Positions 51,622 through 60,906 of a stretch of DNA of 64,000 nucleotides are shown here, one piece after another. Made by a program: the position numbers and the translations under genes. Under the pieces are notes generated by a model. It did not search any database and had not been told where the DNA came from. It saw only the letters and a program-made list of their open reading frames with translations. Source of the DNA: Gimesia fumaroli (GTDB lineage Bacteria; Planctomycetota; Planctomycetia; Planctomycetales; Planctomycetaceae); NCBI RefSeq assembly GCF_007754425.1, contig NZ_CP037452.1, positions 6,923,164 through 6,987,163 on the forward strand, given 5' to 3'. The first letter of the stretch is position 1. Every line of letters begins with the position of its first letter.

Positions 51622-53937
51622 TTCCACTTTGTCGGGATAGGTCATCCGCAGTAGTATCGGCATCAGGACCAGATCGCCAAACACGCCGCCGATCATCGCG
51701 ACACTCACCAGCGCCCCGAAATAAATCAGGGGTATGAAGTGTGACAAGGTGAGTACACTGAAACCCGCGACCAGGGCACTCGTGGCATAAATAATAGCCC
51801 GGCCAACACTGTGATGCGTCGTCCTGAGAGCATCAACCGTGGTAGCACCCCGCGTGCGTTTTCTTAAGAAGCTGGAGATAAAGTGAATGCTGGAATCGGT
51901 GGTGAGCCCCATGGAAACACTGGCAATCATCGCGGTGCCGATATTCAAAGTCAGTCCGCACCAACCCATGGCGCCAATGACTACGATAATAGGAAACAGG
52001 TTGGGGACCATAGAAATCAGTCCCAGTTTCAAGCTACGGAAAGCAAGTGACATAATTAACCAGATGCTGGTGGCGGCAAGCAGAAAGCTATAGAGCTGGT
52101 CTTTCAGCAGGCTGTCGATCAGATAAGCGAGTAGAATAAAAATACCAGCTGCCTTGCCTGGTTTGTCGTGAACGGACTTCGTTTTCGAGTCAGCCTGTTT
52201 CGTTTCCGAACCGGGGAAATGTTTTTTTGCGAGGGCGTCGACTTTGTGAATCAGCGAAAGTTTCTCTTCGGCGGACTGTCGTTCAAGGGCACGTAAGACA
52301 ATCCGCATCCGCCCCTGTTTTGCATTATAAAGGCTGCTTTCAAAATCGGCCTGCAGGTCTTTGATCATGTCCAGCTTGGACTGGATTGGATCGGAGGCGA
52401 ACGGTTTTTTCGGCACAAAATCGAGCGTGTCAGTAATGGAGATCACTTTTGTCAATTGTGTTTTATTCGGAGGATTGACCTGACGCAGATCTTCGGCCAG
52501 AGCACGCACACGATCCAGATATTCTTCATTTAGACGTGGAGGTGCGGAGAAGTTGACTTCCCAGGTGGATGCGCCGCCGAGTCGGGTTTCAACGAAATCC
52601 AGTGCCTTGACGATCTCGCTGGAGTCACGAAAGTTTTTACTGAAATCGGTTTCAATTGTTAACCGAGTGAATCCTACTGAGCAAAACAGGACAAACAGAA
52701 GCGTCCCCCACAGAATCCGTTTGGGATAACGTTCATTCATCTCAAATACCTTTTTGAGAGAACGCTCCAGGCCTTTATCGGACGAATGTTGCAAAGGGGC
52801 TCTCAGGTACCCCAGGGAGATGCCGCCGGGTAACAATACAGTAGAGGCGATCAAAACCATCAGGGTACCCAGTGCCATCATGATGCCGAAACTTCGGACG
52901 GGGGCAATTTCACTGGTCAGCAACGAAAGGAATCCGGCAGCGGTGGTGGCACAAGTCCAGAAAATCGCAGGTAACAGTTCGACCATGGTCTGCCGGATGG
53001 CATCCGGGCGCGGGACATTCTGCCTCTGCAGTGCCTGGAAATGAACGGCCACATGCGCGACGGTGGCGATGCCGATGATTGTTACCAGGGAATTCAGCAT
53101 AGAGCTGACCATGCTCAGCTGTAAATTACCGATGACGAGAACGGCTTCCGTCCACCAGATCGAACAGATCACGACCAATAGCGGAAGTAAGACCCAGCGA
53201 AGTCGTCGAAACAAAATCAGCAGCACTACGGCGAGCAGGCTGAGCGACACTTTAAACAAAACGTCGCCGTCTTCTTCCACATAACGGAACATGTCATAAA
53301 CCTGCACTGGCTCACCGACGACGTAAGCGCGGGGATCATGTGCATGTGCAAGTTTACGAATGCGTTTGAATGTTTCACTGCGCGGGACGGGGGATTCATC
53401 TTCGGGAAGTAGACGCAGAACGATTGCCGTGGTTTCATTGTCATCGCCGATCAGCACCCCGCGCGAGAGTTCGATCAGCTCATCCCGCTTTCTGCGAATC
53501 AAAATCCTAAGAATCAGATTGAGTTTAGAGGATGAGAGCGCATCTGCCAGATTCTGAGTGACATCCGCATTGATGCCCGGGACTTGACTGAGTTCCTGAG
53601 AGAAGCTGCGGACTTCTTCCAGAGGATTCTGTTTTTCAGCCTCGTCTGGCTGTTTGTTGACGGCTTCTTTCGTGTCTTCCTGATTCAGCAGATTCGGCAC
53701 AGTGTAGGCAACGAAGACAAATTCATCGCCGCCAAACAATTTTTTGCTTTCCAGGTAATCGAGTAGATGCTGGTCATCTTTGGCGTAGAGTGACTCGATT
53801 GACTGCTCGAATGTGAGCTTTGAAGCGGGAAAATAAGCGAAGCCAGTCAGGACCAGAAAAGCGACCAGCAGGACCCAGCGGAGTTGATAGAGCAGGTTCA
53901 CCCATGATTCCAGCCAGCTCTGCGGTTGACGACTCAT
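51610..53937 (-). CDS. MMPL/RND superfamily transporter with sterol-sensing-like domain
   Basis: 775 aa with about 12 transmembrane helices in two blocks. Helix 1 (LRWVLLVAFLVLTGFAYFPASKLTF) is followed by a large periplasmic loop, then five helices (about 235-400: FKVSLSLLAVVLLILFRRLRWVLLPLLVVIC...IATVAHVAVHF), a second loop with helix 7 (RILWGTLLFVLFCSVGF) and a second block (YSFLLAATSIWLIMSLAFRSLKLGLISMVPNLFPIIVVIG...GLTTDSSIHFISSF). This is the layout of MMPL exporters and HpnN-like hopanoid transporters. The substrate is unknown; a lipid cargo is plausible given hpnE in the window but is not shown. No membrane-fusion protein gene is adjacent. The 3' end overlaps the citrate synthase-like gene. 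Confidence 0.88.
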   Translation of the reverse strand: MSRQPQSWLESWVNLLYQLRWVLLVAFLVLTGFAYFPASKLTFEQSIESLYAKDDQHLLDYLESKKLFGGDEFVFVAYTVPNLLNQEDTKEAVNKQPDEAEKQNPLEEVRSFSQELSQVPGINADVTQNLADALSSSKLNLILRILIRRKRDELIELSRGVLIGDDNETTAIVLRLLPEDESPVPRSETFKRIRKLAHAHDPRAYVVGEPVQVYDMFRYVEEDGDVLFKVSLSLLAVVLLILFRRLRWVLLPLLVVICSIWWTEAVLVIGNLQLSMVSSMLNSLVTIIGIATVAHVAVHFQALQRQNVPRPDAIRQTMVELLPAIFWTCATTAAGFLSLLTSEIAPVRSFGIMMALGTLMVLIASTVLLPGGISLGYLRAPLQHSSDKGLERSLKKVFEMNERYPKRILWGTLLFVLFCSVGFTRLTIETDFSKNFRDSSEIVKALDFVETRLGGASTWEVNFSAPPRLNEEYLDRVRALAEDLRQVNPPNKTQLTKVISITDTLDFVPKKPFASDPIQSKLDMIKDLQADFESSLYNAKQGRMRIVLRALERQSAEEKLSLIHKVDALAKKHFPGSETKQADSKTKSVHDKPGKAAGIFILLAYLIDSLLKDQLYSFLLAATSIWLIMSLAFRSLKLGLISMVPNLFPIIVVIGAMGWCGLTLNIGTAMIASVSMGLTTDSSIHFISSFLRKRTRGATTVDALRTTHHSVGRAIIYATSALVAGFSVLTLSHFIPLIYFGALVSVAMIGGVFGDLVLMPILLRMTYPDKVESAA

Positions 53938-54399
53938 AGGGGGAGACCATTTCCTGCTGCCTGCCAGGCAATACGATTAAAATTCGGCCCGTTGCAATGA
54001 CTCAGGAATGCTTCCGATGCTCACGCAACACATCTACTCTTGTCGAACTATAGCTCACAGAAACCATGATTTCATTATAAAGTGATTGTTTTTTGCAACG
54101 TGTTGATTTTTTCCAACCTGAATACTTCAGAACCATTAGCATCGATATTTCCAGATATCTGGATCATTCCGCGCCGCGCCCACTCTCAGCCCCTACAGCC
54201 GTCAGAAATCTCATAAAAACCCCATCTCAAGTCGGGAGTGTCCCCTTGTTTCTAACGTGCGAAACCTGCATACTTGATGCCGTCTCCTACCGGTTAACTG
54301 CCTTGTTATCAAAGCTTTGGGGGGCGAAGTACCTGCCCAAGCAAACGTAAAAATCAAGCGGGCTGACTCGGGAACCGCCATTCACGCCTCTTTGGATTG
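53938..54399. other. Intergenic region between divergent MMPL and glycosyltransferase genes
   Basis: 462 bp. An 85-codon frame at 54093-54350 has no protein features. AT-rich stretches near 54070-54110 may contain promoters, but I see no clear -35/-10 pair, repeat or RNA gene. Confidence 0.35.
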
Positions 54400-55770
54400 A
54401 TGTCTGTGACAAAACCTGGACTCTTAAGTATTGCCCTGCTGTTGCTGCTGATCCTGGCGGGCGGTCTGCGTCTGACAATGGTGGTACTGCAGAGCGATCA
54501 ACTAAGGCAAGACCGGGATGCGTACATTGCGATTGCCCGAAACCTGGTTGCGGGAAACGGGTATTCTTCCAGCAATCCTGAGCAGGAAACAGAAATTCGT
54601 CCGACTGCGTTTCGTCCTCCGCTTTACCCGTGTCTGTTAGCAGTGATTTATTTTCTGAATGCAGGTTCGGTTGGTGTTGGCATTGTGCAAATCATTCTGG
54701 GAATACTCACTGTCTGGTTTACCTGGAAAGCGGGAAAAGCACTTCAAATGGAAGGAGCGGCTCTGGTGGCTGCAGCGATTGTCGCCACTGATCCGATTCT
54801 GCTGCAATATACAACCTATGCGATGACGGAAGTGCTCGCTGCATTTCTCACGAGTCTGTTACTCTTTCTGCTGGTCACCAGTCTCTCAACAGATCCGGTG
54901 TCTTCCGAGACGCAGGTACGGATTCCGCTTACTTTCTGGACTGGCATTGTCTGGGGATTGGCGATTCTGTGCCGCCCGACTTATCTGGCGTTCTTCGGAA
55001 TCTGGCTGGTTTTCCGCTGTGCCAGCACGTTGTTACTCCATTTTCGCAGCCTTAAAACGGCTTTAATTGAACAAAGCGAACTGAAGCGACTTGCTGTCCT
55101 CGCAGCCGGTATCATGCTGGCGGTCTCTCCCTGGGTCATGCGCAATCTGCTGGTGTTTCAGTCTCCGATTCTGTCGACCACGCATGGCGGCTATACCTTG
55201 CTGCTGGGGAATAATCCGGTCTTTTACAAAGAAGTCGTCCAGCAACCGTGGGGCGCTGTCTGGTCAGGAAAAAGCCTGGATGTCTGGCAAAAAGGCCTGG
55301 AACAAGATATTGCGCAGGCAGATCCGCCGATCAAAACAGAGCAGGAGCGAGATCGCTGGATGTATCAGCGGGCAAAGCACAATATTGCGGAAAAGACCGA
55401 TTTATTCGTAAAGGCTTGCCTGCTGCGATTGAGACGTTTCTGGAATATTTCTCCTCTGACGAGTTCCACCATTACCTCTCACTCAGTAATCGGCTGGGGC
55501 ATCGCCGGTTATTACACAACGATTCTCATTGGCTGTCTGAGCGGCCTTTTTCTGGTAATCTGGAAGAGAGAGAAAAAATGGGAGCCATTAATCTGGTTGC
55601 TTTTTAGTTTCACGCTGGTGCATCTCTTCTATTGGACCAACATGCGAATGCGGGCTCCGCTTGTGCCGGCGATTGCGCTGTTGAGCGTTTATGGATGGTC
55701 TCAAACGGCTCGTTTTTTCAAATTCAGGACGGCAGCGAACGGGCCTGAAGTCGATCGTCATAAAGATTGA
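54400..55770 (+). CDS. Membrane glycosyltransferase, GT39/PMT-like (ArnT-type superfamily)
   Basis: 456 aa from ATG 54400 (an in-frame TTG is at 54397). There are about ten hydrophobic helices, starting LLSIALLLLLILAGGLRLTMVVL. The loop after helix 1 has DRDAYIAIARNLVAGNGY...RPTAFRPPLYPCLLAVIY: the Asp and the RPPLYP motif are typical of polyprenol-phosphate-sugar-dependent GT-C transferases. Helices such as LVAAAIVATDPILLQYTTYAMTEVLAAFLTSLLLFLLV and GIVWGLAILCRPTYLAFF follow. Likely transfers a sugar from a lipid carrier to an envelope target. It ends about 240 bp before the LptD-like gene and may be functionally related. Confidence 0.8.
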   Translation: MSVTKPGLLSIALLLLLILAGGLRLTMVVLQSDQLRQDRDAYIAIARNLVAGNGYSSSNPEQETEIRPTAFRPPLYPCLLAVIYFLNAGSVGVGIVQIILGILTVWFTWKAGKALQMEGAALVAAAIVATDPILLQYTTYAMTEVLAAFLTSLLLFLLVTSLSTDPVSSETQVRIPLTFWTGIVWGLAILCRPTYLAFFGIWLVFRCASTLLLHFRSLKTALIEQSELKRLAVLAAGIMLAVSPWVMRNLLVFQSPILSTTHGGYTLLLGNNPVFYKEVVQQPWGAVWSGKSLDVWQKGLEQDIAQADPPIKTEQERDRWMYQRAKHNIAEKTDLFVKACLLRLRRFWNISPLTSSTITSHSVIGWGIAGYYTTILIGCLSGLFLVIWKREKKWEPLIWLLFSFTLVHLFYWTNMRMRAPLVPAIALLSVYGWSQTARFFKFRTAANGPEVDRHKD

Positions 55771-56013
55771 CAGGGTAGTGGTTTATAACTCCTTTATGAA
55801 CCATATCTGCCGGTCAACTGTTATTGACACTCTTTCGGAAATCAGCCTATAATCCGCGCCCATTTATCCTGGTTCCGCAGACGGAGTTCGCGACTGCTGA
55901 CCACGAACCGTTATCCTGCGTTTTTTGTCGTCCCGGCAAAAGCAGGGTATTCAATCCAGACCATCCCCTTCATCAGAAGATTGACCTACTCGGTTATCAC
56001 TTCAGGAGTGCCC

Positions 56014-59000
56014 GTGTCGGGCGAGATTAATTCCGTTTACCGGTATGTTTCGCACATCCTCTGGCTAGCATTTGTTTTCATTACAATGCTCGGCGGAGCC
56101 GCCACGATTGCGCCTGCACAAACCAGCTTTTTTGGTGCTCCTAAAGCCTCTTATGAAGAATCCGAGTACGAACCCTCTGAAGAAGAATCGATTGAAATCT
56201 CAGCCGAGTACTCTCAACAGTGGGAAGAAGATTTTGTCAAAGTCTCGATACTGAAAGGCAATTGCCGTATTCAGCAGGGCGATGCCGTTTTGCGGTCACG
56301 GCAGATGGTGATCTGGCATCGTAAATCCAGAAAAACAGATCGTGTTTCGGTTTATCTCGAAGGCGAAGTGCGGGTTGATCTTCCCGGCGAGTCAAAAAAT
56401 GAAAACAGCTTGCTGGTCAATCTGGTCACTCAAAACGGGGTCAAAGCCAAGATCCGGCGTTCCGCAGCTAATATTGCCTCCGATGATGATCCCTTGTTGA
56501 AACGGGCTACCCAGCGGCGTGGCGTTCCCCATGACCATCAACTGAAGCGTGCTCAGTTTATTGTCGAGAAGCCACCTCTGGAAGGGCCGGAATTTGCGCC
56601 GATGCCGGAACCGGAACTGAATGTTGGCTTTCGCAGAATTCGATTGTTTCCCCGAAGTGCCGTTCCGTATAACGTTCAGAGCTTCCCTTCAACACACACC
56701 GTTCCTCCCGAACAGATCTGGGTGATTACGGGGGGCGTGAATTTATTGATCGATGGTGTGAATGGGCTGGGAATGGTCGACATGTCAGCCGACCGGATTA
56801 TTATCTGGACGGACGGCCGCGATACACAGAACTTTAACTCAGAGATTCGTCAGTCAAAAGAAACACCGTTCGAGATCTATCTGGAAGGTAATATCGAAAT
56901 TCGTCAGGGGACATATCATCTGAAGGCAAATCGCGCCTTTTATGATGCCCGTGAAGGACGGGGCGTCATGCTGGACGCAGAACTGAAGACGCATGTTCCC
57001 GAACTGGGGGAAAATATTCGGGTACGTGCCAGCCAGATTCGTCAGCTTTCCAAAGGCGCGTATCTGGCACAGAATGCCTGGGCTACCGGTAGCCAGTTTG
57101 GAAAGCCCGGCTACCGGATTCAATCTTCGGATATCTTTATTGAAGATCGCGAGACAATGCCCTGGATCGGTTCGGGTTCTATGGAACTGGATCCACTGAC
57201 AGGTCAACCGGTGCCCAATAAGCGTGCCTGGATTTCAAGCTCCAATAACACATTCCTGGTGGGGGATGTTCCACTGCTCTATCTGCCTTATGTAACCAGT
57301 CCGGCGGAAGACATTTACTTTCCGATTTCTGGATTACGTTTTGGCAACGACCGCATCTTTGGTTTCCAGGTCGAAACAGAATGGGATATGTATAAGCTAC
57401 TCGGTCTTGAACGCCAACCGGGAACCGAATGGAAAGGCCAGGTCGATTACTACTCGTATCGTGGAGTTGGTATCGGACAATCAGGAAACTATAACGGTTC
57501 AAATCTGCTTGGGTTCGATAATGTTTTCAACGGCGGCGGGAAAATGTTTTATATCCATGATTCCGGTACGGATAATCTGGGTCTGGACCGTCGCGCCCTG
57601 GTTCCATCAACCAAAGATCGTTATTTAATCAATTTGCAGCACAGACAAGAATCTCCGTTTGGCATGACGTTGACCGGCGAAGGTGGCTTGATTTCGGACC
57701 GAAACTTTCAGGAAGAATATTTCGAATCGGATTTCGATTCGGCGAAAGATGTCGAAACACTGCTGCACCTGAAACAGCAGCAGGAAAACTGGTCTTGGTC
57801 AGTGATTGGAAGGACCAAGTTGAATAATTTCAATGATACAACTGACTGGCTACCCAAAGCAGATCTGTATCTGCTGGGAGAGCCGTTGTTCGGGAATTTG
57901 CTAAGCTGGACCTCACACTCTTCTGTTGGATATGGAAAATTAAAACCTGCTGCGGCGCCTTACAATCCGCAGCAGGATGTCTTCACGCCTCTGCCGTTCA
58001 TTGCTGACTCTCAAGGTCTGGTGGCGATGACGCGGAACCAATTGGAAGCCCCGTTCCATCTGGGACCGTTCAAAATGGTACCCTATGTCATGGGTGAAGC
58101 CGCCTATTGGGAGCAGGGGCTGCAACAACAGACAATCGACCGGCTCTACGGCTCGGCAGGTTTGCGTGGCAGCATCCAGTTTGAACGCATTTTTGCCGAT
58201 GTATACAGTCCGTTTTTTAATCTGAATGGCCTGGCGCATAAAATGTCACTGGAAGGTGATTACTCATTCAGCGATTCCAGTGAGAACTTGAGTAATATCG
58301 CGCAGTACAACGAATTTGATGACAATGCACAGGAACGATTTCGCGAACGATTGGTGATCAATACATTTGGTGGTGTCTTACCGCCTCAGTTTGATCCTCG
58401 GTTTTATGCTGTGCGAACCGGTGCCGGTCGCGGTGTGACAGACCCTTACTATGAAATGGTTGATGATCAACAGGTATTACGCATGGCCTGGCGTCATCGT
58501 CTGCAAACAAAATCGGGGCCTCCCGATCAACAGCGCATTAAAGACTGGATGACCTTAGACCTTGAAGCGTCCTACTTCCCTGATGCCCAACGTGATAACT
58601 TTGGTGAAGACTTTGGTCTACTCGGCGGGCATTACCAATGGTTCCTTGGTGACCGGACGACCCTGGCTGCAAATGCCTACTACGATCTGTTTGACGGTGG
58701 CCAGGAGCTTTGGGACGTCTCACTGACCAGCAAGCGAACCAATCGTTTGTCGGTGAATGTGGCGATGCAGCAAATTAAAGGGGGGGGCGGTCTCGATAGT
58801 CAGATTTTATCTGCCAGTCTAAGTTATGTAATGAGTCAAAAATGGAGTGCCGGCATCAGTACCGCATATGACCTGGGCGAAAATATCAATCGCGGGCAAA
58901 CGCTCTCGATTACCAGGACAGGTGCCGACTTCCTCATGAGTCTGGGAATGACATACGACCAAAGTACCGGGAACGCTGGTATTGGTTTAACCATCATGCC

Positions 59001-59067
59001 TCGATTCGGAAATTTTGGTACAGGGCCATCTGATTTATCTTCCTTATTTAGTAGTGCAGCCCAATAA
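56014..59067 (+). CDS. lptD: LptD/OstA-like outer-membrane protein
   Basis: 1017 aa from GTG 56014, with AGGAG seven bases upstream; a TTG at 55981 is an alternative. A signal peptide (VSHILWLAFVFITMLGGAATIAPAQT) is followed by two OstA/LptA-like jellyroll stretches: VSILKGNCRIQQGDAVLRSRQMVIWH (about 70-130) and IYLEGNIEIRQGTYHLKANRAFYDAREGRGVMLDAEL (about 280-330). The C-terminal barrel region begins near 410 (PLLYLPYVTSPAEDIYFPISGLRFG...IFGFQVETEWDMY) and has many alternating beta-strands to the end. LptD inserts LPS in the outer membrane. Only one Cys is seen (KGNCRIQ), so the disulfides of E. coli LptD are absent. No LptE or other Lpt gene is in the window. Longer than the E. coli protein (784 aa). 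Confidence 0.83.
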   Translation: MSGEINSVYRYVSHILWLAFVFITMLGGAATIAPAQTSFFGAPKASYEESEYEPSEEESIEISAEYSQQWEEDFVKVSILKGNCRIQQGDAVLRSRQMVIWHRKSRKTDRVSVYLEGEVRVDLPGESKNENSLLVNLVTQNGVKAKIRRSAANIASDDDPLLKRATQRRGVPHDHQLKRAQFIVEKPPLEGPEFAPMPEPELNVGFRRIRLFPRSAVPYNVQSFPSTHTVPPEQIWVITGGVNLLIDGVNGLGMVDMSADRIIIWTDGRDTQNFNSEIRQSKETPFEIYLEGNIEIRQGTYHLKANRAFYDAREGRGVMLDAELKTHVPELGENIRVRASQIRQLSKGAYLAQNAWATGSQFGKPGYRIQSSDIFIEDRETMPWIGSGSMELDPLTGQPVPNKRAWISSSNNTFLVGDVPLLYLPYVTSPAEDIYFPISGLRFGNDRIFGFQVETEWDMYKLLGLERQPGTEWKGQVDYYSYRGVGIGQSGNYNGSNLLGFDNVFNGGGKMFYIHDSGTDNLGLDRRALVPSTKDRYLINLQHRQESPFGMTLTGEGGLISDRNFQEEYFESDFDSAKDVETLLHLKQQQENWSWSVIGRTKLNNFNDTTDWLPKADLYLLGEPLFGNLLSWTSHSSVGYGKLKPAAAPYNPQQDVFTPLPFIADSQGLVAMTRNQLEAPFHLGPFKMVPYVMGEAAYWEQGLQQQTIDRLYGSAGLRGSIQFERIFADVYSPFFNLNGLAHKMSLEGDYSFSDSSENLSNIAQYNEFDDNAQERFRERLVINTFGGVLPPQFDPRFYAVRTGAGRGVTDPYYEMVDDQQVLRMAWRHRLQTKSGPPDQQRIKDWMTLDLEASYFPDAQRDNFGEDFGLLGGHYQWFLGDRTTLAANAYYDLFDGGQELWDVSLTSKRTNRLSVNVAMQQIKGGGGLDSQILSASLSYVMSQKWSAGISTAYDLGENINRGQTLSITRTGADFLMSLGMTYDQSTGNAGIGLTIMPRFGNFGTGPSDLSSLFSSAAQ

Positions 59068-59081
59068 CAGGAATCTTGATC

Positions 59082-59516
59082 GTGATCAATTCACAAGATA
59101 CTCAGGTTAAAACATTCCGTGCCGACTCGGGACGGCGTGAAATTACAAGCAAACTACGGCCGGAATGGAGACAGCGTCTGGTCGACGCCGAACGAGGCAT
59201 TGCATTCGGAATTCGCCTGGACAGTACGTTTTTTATCCATTTTTTTACTGGTAGTGCTGTCATAGCAACCGCCATGCTGCTGGGGCTTTCGGCAACGCAC
59301 TGGGCGATTATTGTGTTATCAATGACAACTGTTCTTTGCGCTCAGATGTTTAACCAGGTTTTAAAATCGATTTGGAATCTGCTCGGCAAGCAGTTGCCTG
59401 AAGAATCTCAAAACATGTTCAAGGCAGGAACTGCCGCGGTTTGTGTCAGTATTGTGGGTTCTGTCATCACGATTGGAATCATTTTCTGTTCCGCGCTTTA
59501 CCGCCTGTTATTTTAA
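59082..59516 (+). CDS. DgkA-like small membrane protein with catalytic residues replaced
   Basis: 144 aa from GTG 59082, which has AGGA 9 bases upstream; a TTG at 59076 is too close to it. Three to four hydrophobic helices (FFIHFFTGSAVIATAMLLGL, WAIIVLSMTTVLCAQMF, AGTAAVCVSIVGSVITIGIIF) and the order of motifs match prokaryotic diacylglycerol/undecaprenol kinases: RGIAFGIRLDS, AQMFNQVLKSI, FKAGTAAV. The catalytic signature ElLNtAIE is read as AQMFNQVLKSI, so both conserved Glu (E69 and E76 in E. coli) are Gln and Lys. It is probably a pseudoenzyme or a non-kinase relative. It starts 14 bp after the LptD-like gene, so the two are likely co-transcribed. Confidence 0.65.
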   Translation: MINSQDTQVKTFRADSGRREITSKLRPEWRQRLVDAERGIAFGIRLDSTFFIHFFTGSAVIATAMLLGLSATHWAIIVLSMTTVLCAQMFNQVLKSIWNLLGKQLPEESQNMFKAGTAAVCVSIVGSVITIGIIFCSALYRLLF

Positions 59517-59623
59517 ACAGGTTTCGACTGAGCCAAATTGATCCCCGCTATTGCGAACCCTGTTTCGATATCAGATAATCATCGTTCATTCCAATTTTTC
59601 CTTGCAATGCCGATGGTGACTTT

Positions 59624-60895
59624 ATGAATCTGATTCGACGCTCCAGAATTCTGCTGTTCCTCTTCACAATCTCTCTGCTTATCTCCGGCTCACTTCACGC
59701 AGCCGACCTGATCAAACCAGATCCCCGTCTGCCTGAGGCAACGCCCTGGGATTTAAAGGCACTCAGCCAGGCACCGCAATTTGAGTGGGTCGATGAGAAA
59801 TCGCCTGTCCGATCACTGGTTTATCAGGGGTTAAACTATCGTGGGAAACCAACAAAGGTATTTGCCTATTATGCGTCTCCTGAAACACTCGGGTTGAAGG
59901 AATCTCAACCGGGACCGTACCCCGGAATCGTACTGATTCACGGCGGTGGAGGCACTGCGTTCAAAGAGTGGGCTGAACTATGGGCGAAAAAAGGTTACGC
60001 CGCCATTGCCATGGACTTGGCTGGCACTCGCCCATCAGAAGACAAAAATCCGCACAAACGAGAAAATAGAATACCCTTACCCCAAGGGGGGCCGAATCAA
60101 TCACACGTCGAAAAGTTCGAAGCCGTCAAAGACGACCAGTCGGAGCACTGGTGTTATCATGCTCCTGCAAATGCAATTTTAGCGCACTCTTTAATTCGTT
60201 CTTTCCCCGAAGTCAACAAAGATAAAACAGCTGTCACAGGTATTTCGTGGGGCGGCTACCTGACGTGTATCGTCGCCGGTCTGGATAATCGATTCAAAGC
60301 CGCTGTTCCCGTTTATGGTTGCGGTTTTCTCGATAATCATTCTGTCTTTGAGAAATCGATCACACGACTCCCTCCTGAAGATGCGAAGCGCTGGATGCAG
60401 CTTTATGATCCGGGGCACTATCTGTGCGCTGTCCAGATGCCAATTTTCTTTGTCAACGGCACCAATGATTTCGCATATTGGTTAAGCGCGTATCAGCGCA
60501 GTTATGAAGCCGTGGGAGAAACGACGCCGCGAAATATTCGCATCGAAGTCAAAATGCGTCATAGCCACCCCGCGGGATGGGCTCCTGTCGAAATTGAACG
60601 ATTCATTAATGAAAAACTGCAGAACAAGCCGCCGCTGCCTGTTGTCAAAAATCCAGAAATCAATGGGAAACAGGTGACTGCTGAATTGGCGCGACCGATC
60701 AAAATCAAAACAGCCGTTCTGCAATATACCACAGACGAAGGGCCGAATCCCGAACGAAAGTGGCACGCGATTCCATTAGAAGTGAAGGGGAGTTTGATCT
60801 CCGGCGCAGCACCACCGGAAGGAACCAAAATCTGGTTTATCAACGTCACTGACGAAACGGGCGCCATGACATCCAGCCCACTAACGTCAAATTGA
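59624..60895 (+). CDS. Secreted alpha/beta hydrolase (dienelactone hydrolase/acetyl xylan esterase-like)
   Basis: 423 aa with a signal peptide (LLFLFTISLLISGSLHAAD). The hydrolase core contains IVLIHGGGGTAFKEW (oxyanion-hole region, about 108-122), the nucleophile in TGISWGGYLTC (Gly-Ile-Ser-Trp-Gly, about 206-216), an acidic residue in FVNGTNDFAYW and the catalytic His in KMRHSHPAGWAP. The C-terminal 80 residues form a beta domain. The family includes acetyl xylan esterases and cephalosporin-C deacetylases. Substrate unknown; carbohydrate esters are plausible in a marine planctomycete. No sulfatase or glycosidase is nearby. It is convergent with the SNF2 gene. Confidence 0.85.
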   Translation: MNLIRRSRILLFLFTISLLISGSLHAADLIKPDPRLPEATPWDLKALSQAPQFEWVDEKSPVRSLVYQGLNYRGKPTKVFAYYASPETLGLKESQPGPYPGIVLIHGGGGTAFKEWAELWAKKGYAAIAMDLAGTRPSEDKNPHKRENRIPLPQGGPNQSHVEKFEAVKDDQSEHWCYHAPANAILAHSLIRSFPEVNKDKTAVTGISWGGYLTCIVAGLDNRFKAAVPVYGCGFLDNHSVFEKSITRLPPEDAKRWMQLYDPGHYLCAVQMPIFFVNGTNDFAYWLSAYQRSYEAVGETTPRNIRIEVKMRHSHPAGWAPVEIERFINEKLQNKPPLPVVKNPEINGKQVTAELARPIKIKTAVLQYTTDEGPNPERKWHAIPLEVKGSLISGAAPPEGTKIWFINVTDETGAMTSSPLTSN

Positions 60896-60906
60896 TCGTG
60901 AGTGCT

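Noticed and set aside
54093-54350. 85-codon frame in the MMPL/glycosyltransferase gap
   Set aside because: No ribosome binding site and no recognisable sequence.
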